A stretch of 9,589 bases of DNA from JAZGER01 sp036480335 (lineage in GTDB: Bacteria; Pseudomonadota; Gammaproteobacteria; DSM-19610). A program made the position numbers and the translations under genes. The stretch is taken from positions 1 to 9,589 of the forward strand of contig JAZGGH010000077.1 of NCBI GenBank assembly GCA_036480335.1, given 5' to 3'. The notes beneath the pieces are model-generated. The model had not been told where the DNA came from. It did no database searches and saw only the letters and a program-made list of their open reading frames with translations. Of this stretch, positions 1 through 6,746 are shown one piece after another (position 1 is the stretch's first letter; each line of letters starts with the position of its first letter).

Positions 1-1
1 C

Positions 2-586
2 TGCGATAATCCTTATCCATACATTGTTGGGTCTCTGACAGAAGGGATGTTGAATAAACTGGCAAACCATTATTTAGAACAGCTTGCTAAACTGACTGAG
101 AGTAAACCCTGCATTATTACCGATAAGATGCCTGAAAATTTCCTTCATCTGGGAATAATTCAGCTTCTCTTCCCTGATGCCAGGATAGTCCACTGCACAA
201 GAAACCCGATCGATACCTGCATTTCATGTTATTTTCAGGAGTTTAGCGGCACTCATTCTTATGCTTACAATATGTCAGATCTTGGTACCTACTACGCGCT
301 ATATCAAAAACTGATGGCACACTGGAATGATGCTCTTTCATTACCCATTATCACTGTCAACTACGAAGCAATGATCCAGGAGACGGCACAAACCTGCCAT
401 CAATTATTTGACTTTCTAGGATTAAAATGGGAGGAAGAATGCCTGTCTTTTCACAAGCTGGATCGGCCGGTTGCCACTGCAAGCAGCATGCAGGTAAAAC
501 AGCCAATTTATTCCCATTCAATCAACCGGAGGGATAATTATAGAGCCCACCTGCAACCACTGATAGAAACCCTCGGTGAAATTTAA
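2..586 (+). CDS. TPR-type sulfotransferase, 3' end only (TPST-like, Sulfotransfer_3 class)
   Basis: This is the C-terminal 194 residues of a PAPS-dependent sulfotransferase. The reading frame is open to the left edge, so the start, the expected TPR region and the P-loop are outside the window. The visible part has the family's DKMPxNFxHLG block (nt 122-154) followed by the 3'-phosphate-binding segment, with Arg at nt 200-202 and Ser at nt 224-226. Their spacing of eight residues is the same as in tyrosylprotein sulfotransferases. The protein ends in a PIYxxS...NY tail just before the TAA. Over its whole length it aligns with the C-terminus of the complete gene at 6747-8369, roughly half identical by eye, so a TPR N-terminus is inferred. 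It converges on the 713-2701 gene with 126 bases between them. The acceptor (protein tyrosine or glycan) cannot be told from sequence. Confidence 0.88.
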   Translation, partial: CDNPYPYIVGSLTEGMLNKLANHYLEQLAKLTESKPCIITDKMPENFLHLGIIQLLFPDARIVHCTRNPIDTCISCYFQEFSGTHSYAYNMSDLGTYYALYQKLMAHWNDALSLPIITVNYEAMIQETAQTCHQLFDFLGLKWEEECLSFHKLDRPVATASSMQVKQPIYSHSINRRDNYRAHLQPLIETLGEI

Positions 587-712
587 AACTCATTTAAGCG
601 CTTTGCACGAAAAAATTTTACGTGAACAATAAAACAACACACCGTAGATTCCGGCTAATAGAATGACGGGAAATCATTCGTATAAGGGTCGCCATTTGAG
701 AATTCTTTCTGG

Positions 713-2701
713 TTAGTTATAACCTAACCGTTGAATGATATCTCCCATTTCATCTTCAATAAGCTGCTTGTCAGTTCCTGAAAGGAGTTCCTCCCAGCGA
801 TTTACCTGACCACCTTTGAACGTCATTGTGCCTCCAAAAATATTATCAGCAATATTTGATAACTGCTCTTTTGATTGTGAGATTTCAATATGGTCCGCGA
901 TATTACTCAGCTCAGTCATTTGTCTCTTTCGATCACCACCTGCCTCTGGGCCAACCAAATTTTCAAACTTTACTGTATATACTTCAGGCAGCTCAATCCA
1001 AGGCAGCATATGCTCATATCGTCTACGCAGACTAACAACAACTGGCCCGTTAGGTTCAAAACAGTAACCGCGTATCGTCCTGCTTAGACGTTCATTTTCA
1101 GGGAGTGACCTTATATATTCGCGTGAGGGGTCATATTCCCTATCCATCATCCAGCGTACTTGCGATACTGCTACGGCACGAGGATCGCGAATGATCTGCA
1201 CCATTCGAAAACCAAAAATCTTCAGCAGTTGAGCCGCGCGGGGCTCATAGGGTAGGTGCCCCTGCATATAGGATCCAGACTCGATACTAAGTAGCATTTC
1301 AGCAAGTTTTTCTATTGTTATTAAGGATGGCCAGACACCGCCTACAGAAATGTGGGTACTGATCGCTTCTGTAATCAACCCGGACTCCCCCTGACTTCGG
1401 TTTAATCGCCTTCTGGCATCACGAACACCGAATAGAGAAAAAACTTTACCGAGCAAGTGTGTACCTGATTTTGGAACACTATTGACAATCAATGGCGGGC
1501 ATTGTGACGTTTTCGATGGCTGTACGGTGACCTTCGCACTCTGTCGCTGCTCTGAACTGTGCCAGTGCTGTGGCTTGATCAATCGGGCAACGCCTTCTGC
1601 ATTCCATTGCAGGTCTAGCTCGTCAACCAGCCCTCGCAGGCTCTCGCCGCCATTTCCTATTAATGCCCCCGACTCAACTTCTCGATACCAGGCACCGGAG
1701 GCTTTCAGAATCTCTAAACGTTGCTCATAGGCTGATGCCCAGCTCTGCCAAAAAGCCCGATCTTGTGTATGCTGGCGCATAAAGTCCGTCCGTAAACAGG
1801 ACTCAATCACCTCTTCTGCACTGCGGCGCACAATGATCCAGCGCGCATGTGGAAATACTTGCCGCCACAGTGGCCAAACCAACGTCAGCTTCGCATCTTT
1901 ATACAACCAGGGCTGCGTGCCAGTATAACCCTGGTCTGCCAGCAGACTCAGTATTTGACCGCCTAATCGCGGCTGTGGCGGTTGACCGGCCAGCCGTGGC
2001 AGCTGCTTCACCCCCAGCGGATCCGCGCCAAGCTGTTTAAGTTGGGCTTTGAGCACGGCTTCACGTAGTACACGGTTCTCAAAATACCCGTCTGGATTCG
2101 ATGTATTCCCGGGCAGGGTCTCTCCTAACCAGGCACCGCAGGCCTGCAGGCAACCGGCTACCAATGATGTCCCTGAACGGGGTAACCCCACAATAAATAT
2201 TGGCTGGGCTGTGTTGACCAGGCTCTCTGGCTCTGTTGGCTTGTCTTGCGCCAGTAGGGCATTGGCCAGGTGTAAGCGTGCCTCACCGGAATCAGGCGAC
2301 AGTGTTAATGCTCTGCGGCTCGCCCTCTCTGCCTGTTCATGGGCATCCAGCCGACCGTACACTCCCCCTAACAATTGCCATGCCTCTAACAGGTTTGCAT
2401 CGCAGGCCACTGCTTGCCCTATACTTGATGATGCCGCTTCCAGTCGCCCCGCTGAAAGCTGAATCTTGCCCAAATTTAAATGCGCATCAGCGTAGTCTGC
2501 TTCCAGCGCAAGGGCCTGTTGCAGGCTGGACAGGGCTTGTTCTATTTCACCAAAGGCCCCCTGCAAACTGCCCAGCATCATCCAGGCCTCGGCATCGGAC
2601 TGATCCAACGAGACCAATTGCCCAAACAGGGTTTTCGCTTCGGCTAACTGCCCAGATTCCACACTGGCCCAGGCCTGTTCTGTGAGTTCTTGTTGATTCA
2701 T
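713..2701 (-). CDS. TPR protein with two tandem sulfotransferase domains
   Basis: A 662-residue cytoplasmic-looking protein with no signal peptide. Residues 1-150 are about four TPR helix pairs (for example the AEAWMMLGSL and ADAHLNLGKI helices). The first sulfotransferase domain spans about 166-385, with 5'-phosphosulfate loop GLPRSGTSL at 172-180, a GYFEN block at 205-209, and 3'-phosphate Arg293/Ser301. The second spans about 402-662, with loop PKSGTHLL at 410-417, candidate catalytic His482 in GHLP, RDPRAVAVS at 505-513 (Arg505/Ser513), and a C-terminal FKGGQVNRW at 628-636 resembling the RKGxxGDW motif of cytosolic sulfotransferases. The first domain lacks that C-terminal motif. Two domains of different subfamilies on one chain is unusual; most TPR-sulfotransferases have one. 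Hand-counted GC is higher in the TPR/first-domain part than in the second-domain part. The ATG start is preceded only by a weak ribosome site. The acceptor is unknown. Confidence 0.9.
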   Translation of the reverse strand: MNQQELTEQAWASVESGQLAEAKTLFGQLVSLDQSDAEAWMMLGSLQGAFGEIEQALSSLQQALALEADYADAHLNLGKIQLSAGRLEAASSSIGQAVACDANLLEAWQLLGGVYGRLDAHEQAERASRRALTLSPDSGEARLHLANALLAQDKPTEPESLVNTAQPIFIVGLPRSGTSLVAGCLQACGAWLGETLPGNTSNPDGYFENRVLREAVLKAQLKQLGADPLGVKQLPRLAGQPPQPRLGGQILSLLADQGYTGTQPWLYKDAKLTLVWPLWRQVFPHARWIIVRRSAEEVIESCLRTDFMRQHTQDRAFWQSWASAYEQRLEILKASGAWYREVESGALIGNGGESLRGLVDELDLQWNAEGVARLIKPQHWHSSEQRQSAKVTVQPSKTSQCPPLIVNSVPKSGTHLLGKVFSLFGVRDARRRLNRSQGESGLITEAISTHISVGGVWPSLITIEKLAEMLLSIESGSYMQGHLPYEPRAAQLLKIFGFRMVQIIRDPRAVAVSQVRWMMDREYDPSREYIRSLPENERLSRTIRGYCFEPNGPVVVSLRRRYEHMLPWIELPEVYTVKFENLVGPEAGGDRKRQMTELSNIADHIEISQSKEQLSNIADNIFGGTMTFKGGQVNRWEELLSGTDKQLIEDEMGDIIQRLGYN

Positions 2702-2875
2702 ACGTTGAAGTTAACGGCCTGGAATGCGCGCCGGTCATTTTGTTTTCGAGTAACAGCATTTGCCGCCTTAGCATCTGTTGATTCGAGTACAGCTTATTTA
2801 GACGAGGAAGCGCAATTTAAACAAAGACTACTGAACAAATATAAAAAGGGGAATGCAGAAAGCACTCAAATTTAA
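2690..2875 (+). CDS. possible small ORF or gene remnant
   Basis: A 61-codon frame opening at a TTG, with other TTGs at 2693 and 2705. It overlaps the 5' end of the divergent 713-2701 gene by 12 bases. The N-terminal half is basic then weakly hydrophobic; the C-terminal half is charged and coding-like (DEEAQFKQRLLNKYKKGN). There is no clear ribosome site and no recognisable family. The only support beyond composition is its position: the TAA at 2873-2875 is followed four bases later by a strong hairpin with a T-run, as expected at the end of a transcribed gene. It could be a real small protein, the tail of a decayed gene, or chance. Confidence 0.25.
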   Translation: MLIHTLKLTAWNARRSFCFRVTAFAALASVDSSTAYLDEEAQFKQRLLNKYKKGNAESTQI

Positions 2876-2878
2876 TTT

Positions 2879-2910
2879 AATGGTGCTGGCTAATCAGCCA
2901 GCACCATTTT
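2879..2910. terminator. bidirectional rho-independent terminator
   Basis: A perfect 13-bp inverted repeat with a four-base AATC loop: arms 2879-2891 and 2896-2908, core TGGTGCTGGCT / AGCCAGCACCA. On the + strand it runs into TTTT (2907-2910). On the - strand the hairpin is followed by a T-rich stretch (TTAAATTAAATTT). It begins about 12 bases after the stop of the lipoprotein gene (2922-3872, -), which it most likely terminates. It could also end + strand transcription through the small frame at 2690-2875. Confidence 0.85.
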
Positions 2911-2921
2911 CAAGCCATCGT

Positions 2922-3872
2922 CTAGTTTATTGAAGCAGTGACACCTGTTACCTGGTCTCCATTGAGGTCATAGGCTGAAACACTGGTGGTCTGCAAACCG
3001 GTAACACCACCGGCAACATAAAACTTGAACCAACTCAACGTCTCAGGGGTATCACTTGTACGGCTAATATCCTCTGCCGTTTTAATCCAGGTAGGAATAA
3101 CCAGAACCTTCATCGTTGTTCCAGAATCAGTCCACAAGACTCCTTTTAAATCGCCTCGCGGTGGGATAACGTATGCTTGCCCGACACCACTATTGTCTTT
3201 ATCTGGATCATGGGTCATTTCTAGCTCGATTGCAGCAGGAACCGTAGCGCCTCCACTGAAAGTAATTGTGTAGTGATCTGCACGCTCCATGACCCCAAAT
3301 TGATTTGGGGTTAGCTGATCATATTCTTCGGTTAAAAAATCATGGGGTGATACTGGGGCAATATTCAGCACATTGAGTGCTATTGGTTGCGGAAGTATAG
3401 AAACCCCATTGACAGTAACATCTATTGTAGCCGGGCCAGGTGTTATTGTTCCGGGGAGGTCGAGCAATACGATTGTTTGAAACCAATCTTTGTCGCCATT
3501 CGTTGTAACAAGCTCGATAGCTTGTCCCCAACCTTTTGCACCAACACCCAGGCCCTGAGAAGTTGCTTGACCCACAACAACTTTGGATACTGGATCTGGA
3601 TAAGCATTAACCCACGAACGCACACTCGAATCAGTCGCAGGAATGGTTGTACTACCCACTGAATCAGTTATTACTATCTCAGCATCATCACGATAAACGT
3701 CGGGCTGCCACTGGATTGCAAGGGATACCGTGTCACCCGGAGCAACTGTCTGCCCGAAAACTTCCAGGCCTGAACACCCAGATAAAACATTCGACAAAGT
3801 CAGTATCGCAACCGGAAAAACCCATACTCGTTTGATTAATCCTGTTAAGTTTGTAACGCCATAAATTTTCAT
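2922..3872 (-). CDS. predicted outer-membrane lipoprotein, family not recognised
   Basis: A 316-residue exported protein. Residues 1-32 form a lipoprotein signal peptide: Lys/Arg-containing start, hydrophobic stretch about 17-30, then lipobox L30-S31-G32-C33. Cys33 is the expected lipidated residue, and Ser at +2 points to outer-membrane sorting if the host is Gram-negative. The mature part is rich in beta-prone Thr/Val/Gly segments and looks like one or two Ig-like or jelly-roll domains (about 40-170 and 195-316). There is an acidic DPDKDNSG segment (222-229) that might bind calcium. I recognise no catalytic motif. The start is well supported: GAGG lies eight bases before the ATG. The gene appears monocistronic, with its own terminator at 2879-2910 and about 750 bases of non-coding DNA upstream. 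A role at the cell surface is inferred; a specific function cannot be given. Confidence 0.85.
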   Translation of the reverse strand: MKIYGVTNLTGLIKRVWVFPVAILTLSNVLSGCSGLEVFGQTVAPGDTVSLAIQWQPDVYRDDAEIVITDSVGSTTIPATDSSVRSWVNAYPDPVSKVVVGQATSQGLGVGAKGWGQAIELVTTNGDKDWFQTIVLLDLPGTITPGPATIDVTVNGVSILPQPIALNVLNIAPVSPHDFLTEEYDQLTPNQFGVMERADHYTITFSGGATVPAAIELEMTHDPDKDNSGVGQAYVIPPRGDLKGVLWTDSGTTMKVLVIPTWIKTAEDISRTSDTPETLSWFKFYVAGGVTGLQTTSVSAYDLNGDQVTGVTASIN

Positions 3873-3906
3873 AGTTTAATCCTCAGCTAAAGTGCAGTAA
3901 TACTTA

Positions 3907-3976
3907 TTAAGGCAAGGTAATAAGCATTACTATTTTAGTATATTATTGCCTCGACTAACTCAACGGCTTGCCTTAA
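3907..3976 (-). promoter_or_regulatory. upstream region of the lipoprotein gene with TTGCCT dyads
   Basis: This lies 35-105 bases before the lipoprotein start. TTAAGGCAAG (3907-3916) and CTTGCCTTAA (3967-3976) are perfect 10-base inverted copies. A further TTGCCT sits at 3946-3951, forming an imperfect dyad with AGGCAA at 3910-3915 that is extended by TAATA/TATTA. A possible -10 element on the - strand is TATACT (3942-3937), with TTGAGT (3963-3958) as a poor -35 at a short 15-base spacing. Operator-like sites flanking a promoter are plausible, but no regulator is identified. Confidence 0.35.
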
Positions 3977-4162
3977 ATCAGCACTACATCTGTCGATGTA
4001 TATCCTCACAAGGCTAAATAGTACAATAATTTTCGGAATTTACCTAACGCAAGTAAACGTCCGAACATATTAATTTCAAAATTAATACTGCAATCAAACG
4101 TGTAGATGAAAAACTGAATTTTTTTTGCCTACTTTGAAGAAGGCAATCTAATGCTATCTAGG

Positions 4163-4189
4163 TAGATGAAATAGATGGGATAGATGAAA
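4163..4189. repeat. three tandem 9-bp units, TAGATGAAA type
   Basis: TAGATGAAA, TAGATGGGA and TAGATGAAA follow each other without a gap at 4163-4171, 4172-4180 and 4181-4189. A fourth isolated copy is at 4103-4111. They lie in non-coding DNA. They may be slippage repeats or weak binding sites; no function is assigned. Confidence 0.5.
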
Positions 4190-4194
4190 AGTAC

Positions 4195-4422
4195 TTATAT
4201 TAATGAATTAGTTAACCCCATATTCAAGATTAGCCAGTTATTTAAGCGCAAACCGCATAAACCATGATAACAGTATGCTAATAGGGGAATATTACGAGGA
4301 ATCGATAAATATCTAAGCAGAGCCCCCTCGCTGATAACCACAAAATTTGATTCCCAGGGCATCCGATGCAAGTATTGGAGAGCACTGTTTATAACTGGCT
4401 GAAATTTATCAGTTCTATGCAT
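4195..4422 (-). pseudogene. possible remnant of a GT39-like membrane glycosyltransferase
   Basis: A 75-codon frame whose middle (residues about 12-50) reads like the C-terminal periplasmic segment of dolichyl-phosphate-mannose mannosyltransferase-type proteins. It has ALQYL, then FVVISEGALLRYL, then IPRNIP, comparable to the remembered family pattern AVLPEGxxLNYLxRRxNPTPY. No transmembrane core precedes it: a TGA lies nine codons upstream of the ATG, and the sequence beyond does not look membrane-like. If real, it is a decayed 3' fragment. The match is from memory and by eye, so chance cannot be excluded. Confidence 0.3.
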
Positions 4423-4434
4423 AACAACTGATAA

Positions 4435-4464
4435 TGTTACTATTCACTTTAAATTAAAGTAACA
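4435..4464. repeat. AT-rich palindrome
   Basis: ACTTTAA and TTAAAGT (4446-4452 and 4454-4460) form a perfect dyad around one A. Overlapping outer arms TGTTACT (4435-4441) and AGTAACA (4458-4464) give an alternative pairing. It lies 160-190 bases before the likely start of the next + strand gene. It could be an operator or a minor hairpin; there is no T-run, so it is not an obvious terminator. Confidence 0.35.
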
Positions 4465-4626
4465 GTATCTAGGCCTCCAGATGAAAGCAGAAACCGGAGT
4501 GAATCATATTTAATGTCTAATCACTGAGTGCTCCGGCGAAATAGTCGGCTTATGGCGAAAATTCGTGGCACCCCATATATCTGTGCGTGGCAAAATAGGC
4601 TAATAAAAGCTGGAGCGAAGAACTCA

Positions 4627-5025
4627 ATGATTAATGACCCAGATAGCTTTGCAAAACTTGTCAATGACCCAGAATTTTATTTCCATAGTTTTCGATGGAA
4701 ATTTGGTAGTGCGCGTTTTGTAAAATTAACGAAAGCAGAGCATCGATTTCACTCTGCACACGCTGCAAGGGCGCGTGCCCCAGCCTGTGACATATCCATT
4801 AACGAACTCCTGAAAATTTGTACTGTTGATACTTGCCCACCAAAACCTCTTCGTTATATTTTTATGACTGATTTTTGTGGGTCAACACTACTCGCGCGTG
4901 CGCTTGGACAGCTTGATGACTATTTTGCTATAATGAACCCCGAGCATTTGTCTCATTATCCCGGCAGAAACGGCGCATCAATTTCGATTCCACTGGCAAC
5001 CTTCAGCAGTGGAAAGCGGCACTGA
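4627..5025 (+). CDS. sulfotransferase-like protein, 5' part of a frameshifted gene
   Basis: The N-terminal piece of a gene that continues in another frame at 5043-5681. From the ATG at 4627 it begins MINDPDSFAKLVNDPEF. This start is preferred over the GTG at 4528 and the ATG at 4552 because GGAG and GAAG lie just upstream and the family begins about here; the extra 33 codons look non-coding. The key segment is FCGSTLLARAL (about nt 4873-4905), the 5'-phosphosulfate P-loop of a sulfotransferase subfamily with an F-C-x-S-T-L-L-A-R pattern. It is followed by MNPEHLSHY, matching the usual KEPxxL block. The frame then goes out of register and stops at 5023-5025 after a poor tail. One missing base somewhere in about 4920-5025 would restore a single protein of about 350 residues. 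Probably inactive as it stands, unless the shift is a sequence error. Confidence 0.65.
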   Translation: MINDPDSFAKLVNDPEFYFHSFRWKFGSARFVKLTKAEHRFHSAHAARARAPACDISINELLKICTVDTCPPKPLRYIFMTDFCGSTLLARALGQLDDYFAIMNPEHLSHYPGRNGASISIPLATFSSGKRH

Positions 5026-5042
5026 AAGTTGCGGCAGGGTTA

Positions 5043-5681
5043 ATGGGGAGAACTTTTGAACCGAATTCAATTGCTTTGATAAAAGACCAGCCACTAACAA
5101 ACTATATTATTCCTGAATTGCTCAATGTCACTGAAAACACAGCAGGTGTATTTCTTTATTCCACACTGTCAGATTATCTTAAAGCCGTGTACCGTGAGGA
5201 AAGACGGCGCGCCTATGCACGAGAACGTGTAACGCAATCATTTCGTGAAACCGACATTATCCCTGCACTCGCATCCATCGATAAGATATCGCTCAGCGAT
5301 GCTCGCATTGCAGCTATGCACTGGTTGATTCAGATGTATCATTACCTTAACGCATACGAATCCAGGAACACAAACAATCTCTGCTCTTTACGCAGCGACT
5401 TGTTTCATATGCAGCCAGCGCAATGCATTAAGGCAACGGCTGATTTCTTCGACATCGATGCCACTGATGATGTGTGCAAGACATTGGTAGAAAGTGACCT
5501 CTTTCGTCAACACTCTAAAAACCCCCTAGAGACTTATAATCCAGAAGCCGAATCTGAACGGAATGCCTTCCTATCAACCAAGTATAGCGACGAAATAAAT
5601 GACGCACTTGGCTGGGCGAATATGATAACGAAACAGTGGCCAATCCCTGATTTTTTACCTGGACAATTAGATACTCTATGA
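5043..5681 (+). CDS. sulfotransferase-like protein, 3' part of the frameshifted gene
   Basis: The C-terminal part of the gene starting at 4627. The frame is open upstream to 4920 and reads sensibly before the ATG, with FDSTGNLQQWKAALKVAAGL encoded at 4983-5042. The ATG at 5043 is therefore probably an internal Met, not a true start. GRTFEP followed by SIALIKDQPLTN resembles the RTF...viiKp..aN stretch of this sulfotransferase subfamily. VFLYSTLSDYLKAVYRE (about residues 36-52 from 5043) sits where other families have the Arg/Ser 3'-phosphate site, but here Tyr replaces the Arg. The rest is helical, with a charged C-terminus. No ribosome site supports independent translation from 5043. The piece lacks the P-loop, so it could not bind PAPS alone. 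Confidence 0.65.
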   Translation: MGRTFEPNSIALIKDQPLTNYIIPELLNVTENTAGVFLYSTLSDYLKAVYREERRRAYARERVTQSFRETDIIPALASIDKISLSDARIAAMHWLIQMYHYLNAYESRNTNNLCSLRSDLFHMQPAQCIKATADFFDIDATDDVCKTLVESDLFRQHSKNPLETYNPEAESERNAFLSTKYSDEINDALGWANMITKQWPIPDFLPGQLDTL

Positions 5682-5830
5682 CACTGAAAAGAACAATAGA
5701 ATGAGACCAGGCACCCGGTCTATATGCGTGAACGCTGAAGATAGAGAGCCTACTCTCTTCCTATTACTCATCATGTATCGCAAAATACCCTAATGAAAAC
5801 ACAAAGAGAGCTCTCATCGTCACTGCTTAA

Positions 5831-6625
5831 AGCGGCACACACTACCACTTAAAGTCAGACTATCTCAACGATGAAATATTCCTACCTGATGATTGCTTCC
5901 TTGCCTCCTACCCTCGCTCAGGCAATCACTTTGTCCGATTTATCATTCTTACAGCATTACATCTCGATAGATACGGAAAACCACCAGATAGCCTTGCCGG
6001 CCTGCAAAACTTGCCGAGTATTCATACTGACGACATTACTGGAGACTATATAAAACCCCGAGTAATAAAAACACATTTCCCATTCGATCCAATCTATAAA
6101 AAGGTTATTCACCTGATTCGTGACCCTCGCGCAGTTATCGTATCCTATTTTCATTTCACCATGGGTGAGGGCGGCCACTATTATAGCCCCATAACGAAGC
6201 AACCGACTTTCTATGAATTTGTAGATATGTTTTCCGATGGCCAGATATGGCCCGGTGACTTACAGAAACACTCCGCATCTTATATAAACCAGGCAAACAA
6301 TTGCCAATACTTTCAACTTATCTATGAAAATCTTCTTGAGCACCCACGTGGTGAAATACGAAGATTGATGGACTTTCTTGAGATCGACTTATCATCTTCA
6401 AATATCAATCGCGTTACTAAACACACTAGCTTTAAAAACATGAGTCGGTTGCATAAAAACGAATCCGCGCTCAATGGCACAGGATTTTCTGAAAAACATA
6501 AAGTTCTCAGAAAAGGGAAATCGCACAACTTTCGAAAAGAACTTAGTAGCGCAGCTAACCAACACGTACAGAACCGGTTTCTAGACTACCTAACTAGTTT
6601 TGGCTACCCTATTTATAAATACTAA
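5831..6625 (+). CDS. SULT-like sulfotransferase (Sulfotransfer_1 class) with a missing start
   Basis: A cytosolic-type sulfotransferase domain that is complete apart from its N-terminus. Numbering codons from 5831 (just after an in-frame TAA), it has FLASYPRSGNHFVRF (P-loop, 23-37), KTHFP (80-84) with candidate catalytic His82, RDPRAVIVS (97-105) with 3'-phosphate Arg97/Ser105, and RKGKSHNF (227-234), a relaxed RKGxxGDW-type motif near the C-terminus. There is no ATG, GTG or TTG between 5831 and the P-loop; the first in-frame candidate, TTG at 6011, lies beyond it. An ATG at 5793 opens a short frame (MKTQRELSSSLLKAAH) that stops at 5850-5852 and would join this frame if one base were restored. 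So it is a pseudogene, a sequence error, or a gene with a non-standard start. The nearest gene upstream ends 149 bases away and is also frameshifted. Confidence 0.75.
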   Translation, partial: SGTHYHLKSDYLNDEIFLPDDCFLASYPRSGNHFVRFIILTALHLDRYGKPPDSLAGLQNLPSIHTDDITGDYIKPRVIKTHFPFDPIYKKVIHLIRDPRAVIVSYFHFTMGEGGHYYSPITKQPTFYEFVDMFSDGQIWPGDLQKHSASYINQANNCQYFQLIYENLLEHPRGEIRRLMDFLEIDLSSSNINRVTKHTSFKNMSRLHKNESALNGTGFSEKHKVLRKGKSHNFRKELSSAANQHVQNRFLDYLTSFGYPIYKY

Positions 6626-6746
6626 AATCAGTATGCCTACCAAAGCTCCAGCTATCAAAAGCCGCGCTTACAAATAAAATCTACAGTGGCATAATACAAT
6701 ACAAAAAAATTATAGTCTTACTGCCTCTCCAAAAAAACCAAACTAT

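Larger units (their letters stand above)
3873..4626. other. AT-rich gap, mostly non-coding
   Basis: About 750 bases without a convincing intact gene, lying between the divergent starts of the lipoprotein gene and the frameshifted sulfotransferase. It holds the TTGCCT sites near the lipoprotein, two more copies at 4125-4130 and 4141-4146, a tandem TAGATGAAA repeat, a possible glycosyltransferase fragment on the - strand at 4195-4422, and an AT palindrome at 4435-4464. I see no RNA gene, riboswitch or mobile-element end. Confidence 0.6.

Noticed and set aside
661..679. GAATGA / TCATTC hairpin between the convergent genes as a terminator
   Set aside because: Only six base pairs of low GC, with no T-run after it on either strand.
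2049..2462. 137-codon + strand frame
   Set aside because: It lies entirely antisense to the TPR and first sulfotransferase domain of the 713-2701 gene and shows no motif; it is a shadow frame of the GC-richer part.
4920..5025. Programmed -1 frameshifting in the split sulfotransferase
   Set aside because: There is no slippery heptamer or clear downstream pseudoknot; a mutation or sequence error explains it more simply.
5743..5758. AGAGAG-CCTA-CTCTCT hairpin as a terminator after the frameshifted gene
   Set aside because: Perfect but short stem; the following TTCCTATT is a poor T-run and the site is about 60 bases past the stop. Possible, but too weak to call.
5871..6053. 60-codon + strand frame starting at the ATG at 5871
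   Set aside because: It overlaps, one frame over, the clear sulfotransferase P-loop coding frame, so it is a shadow, though its ATG might mislead a gene caller.
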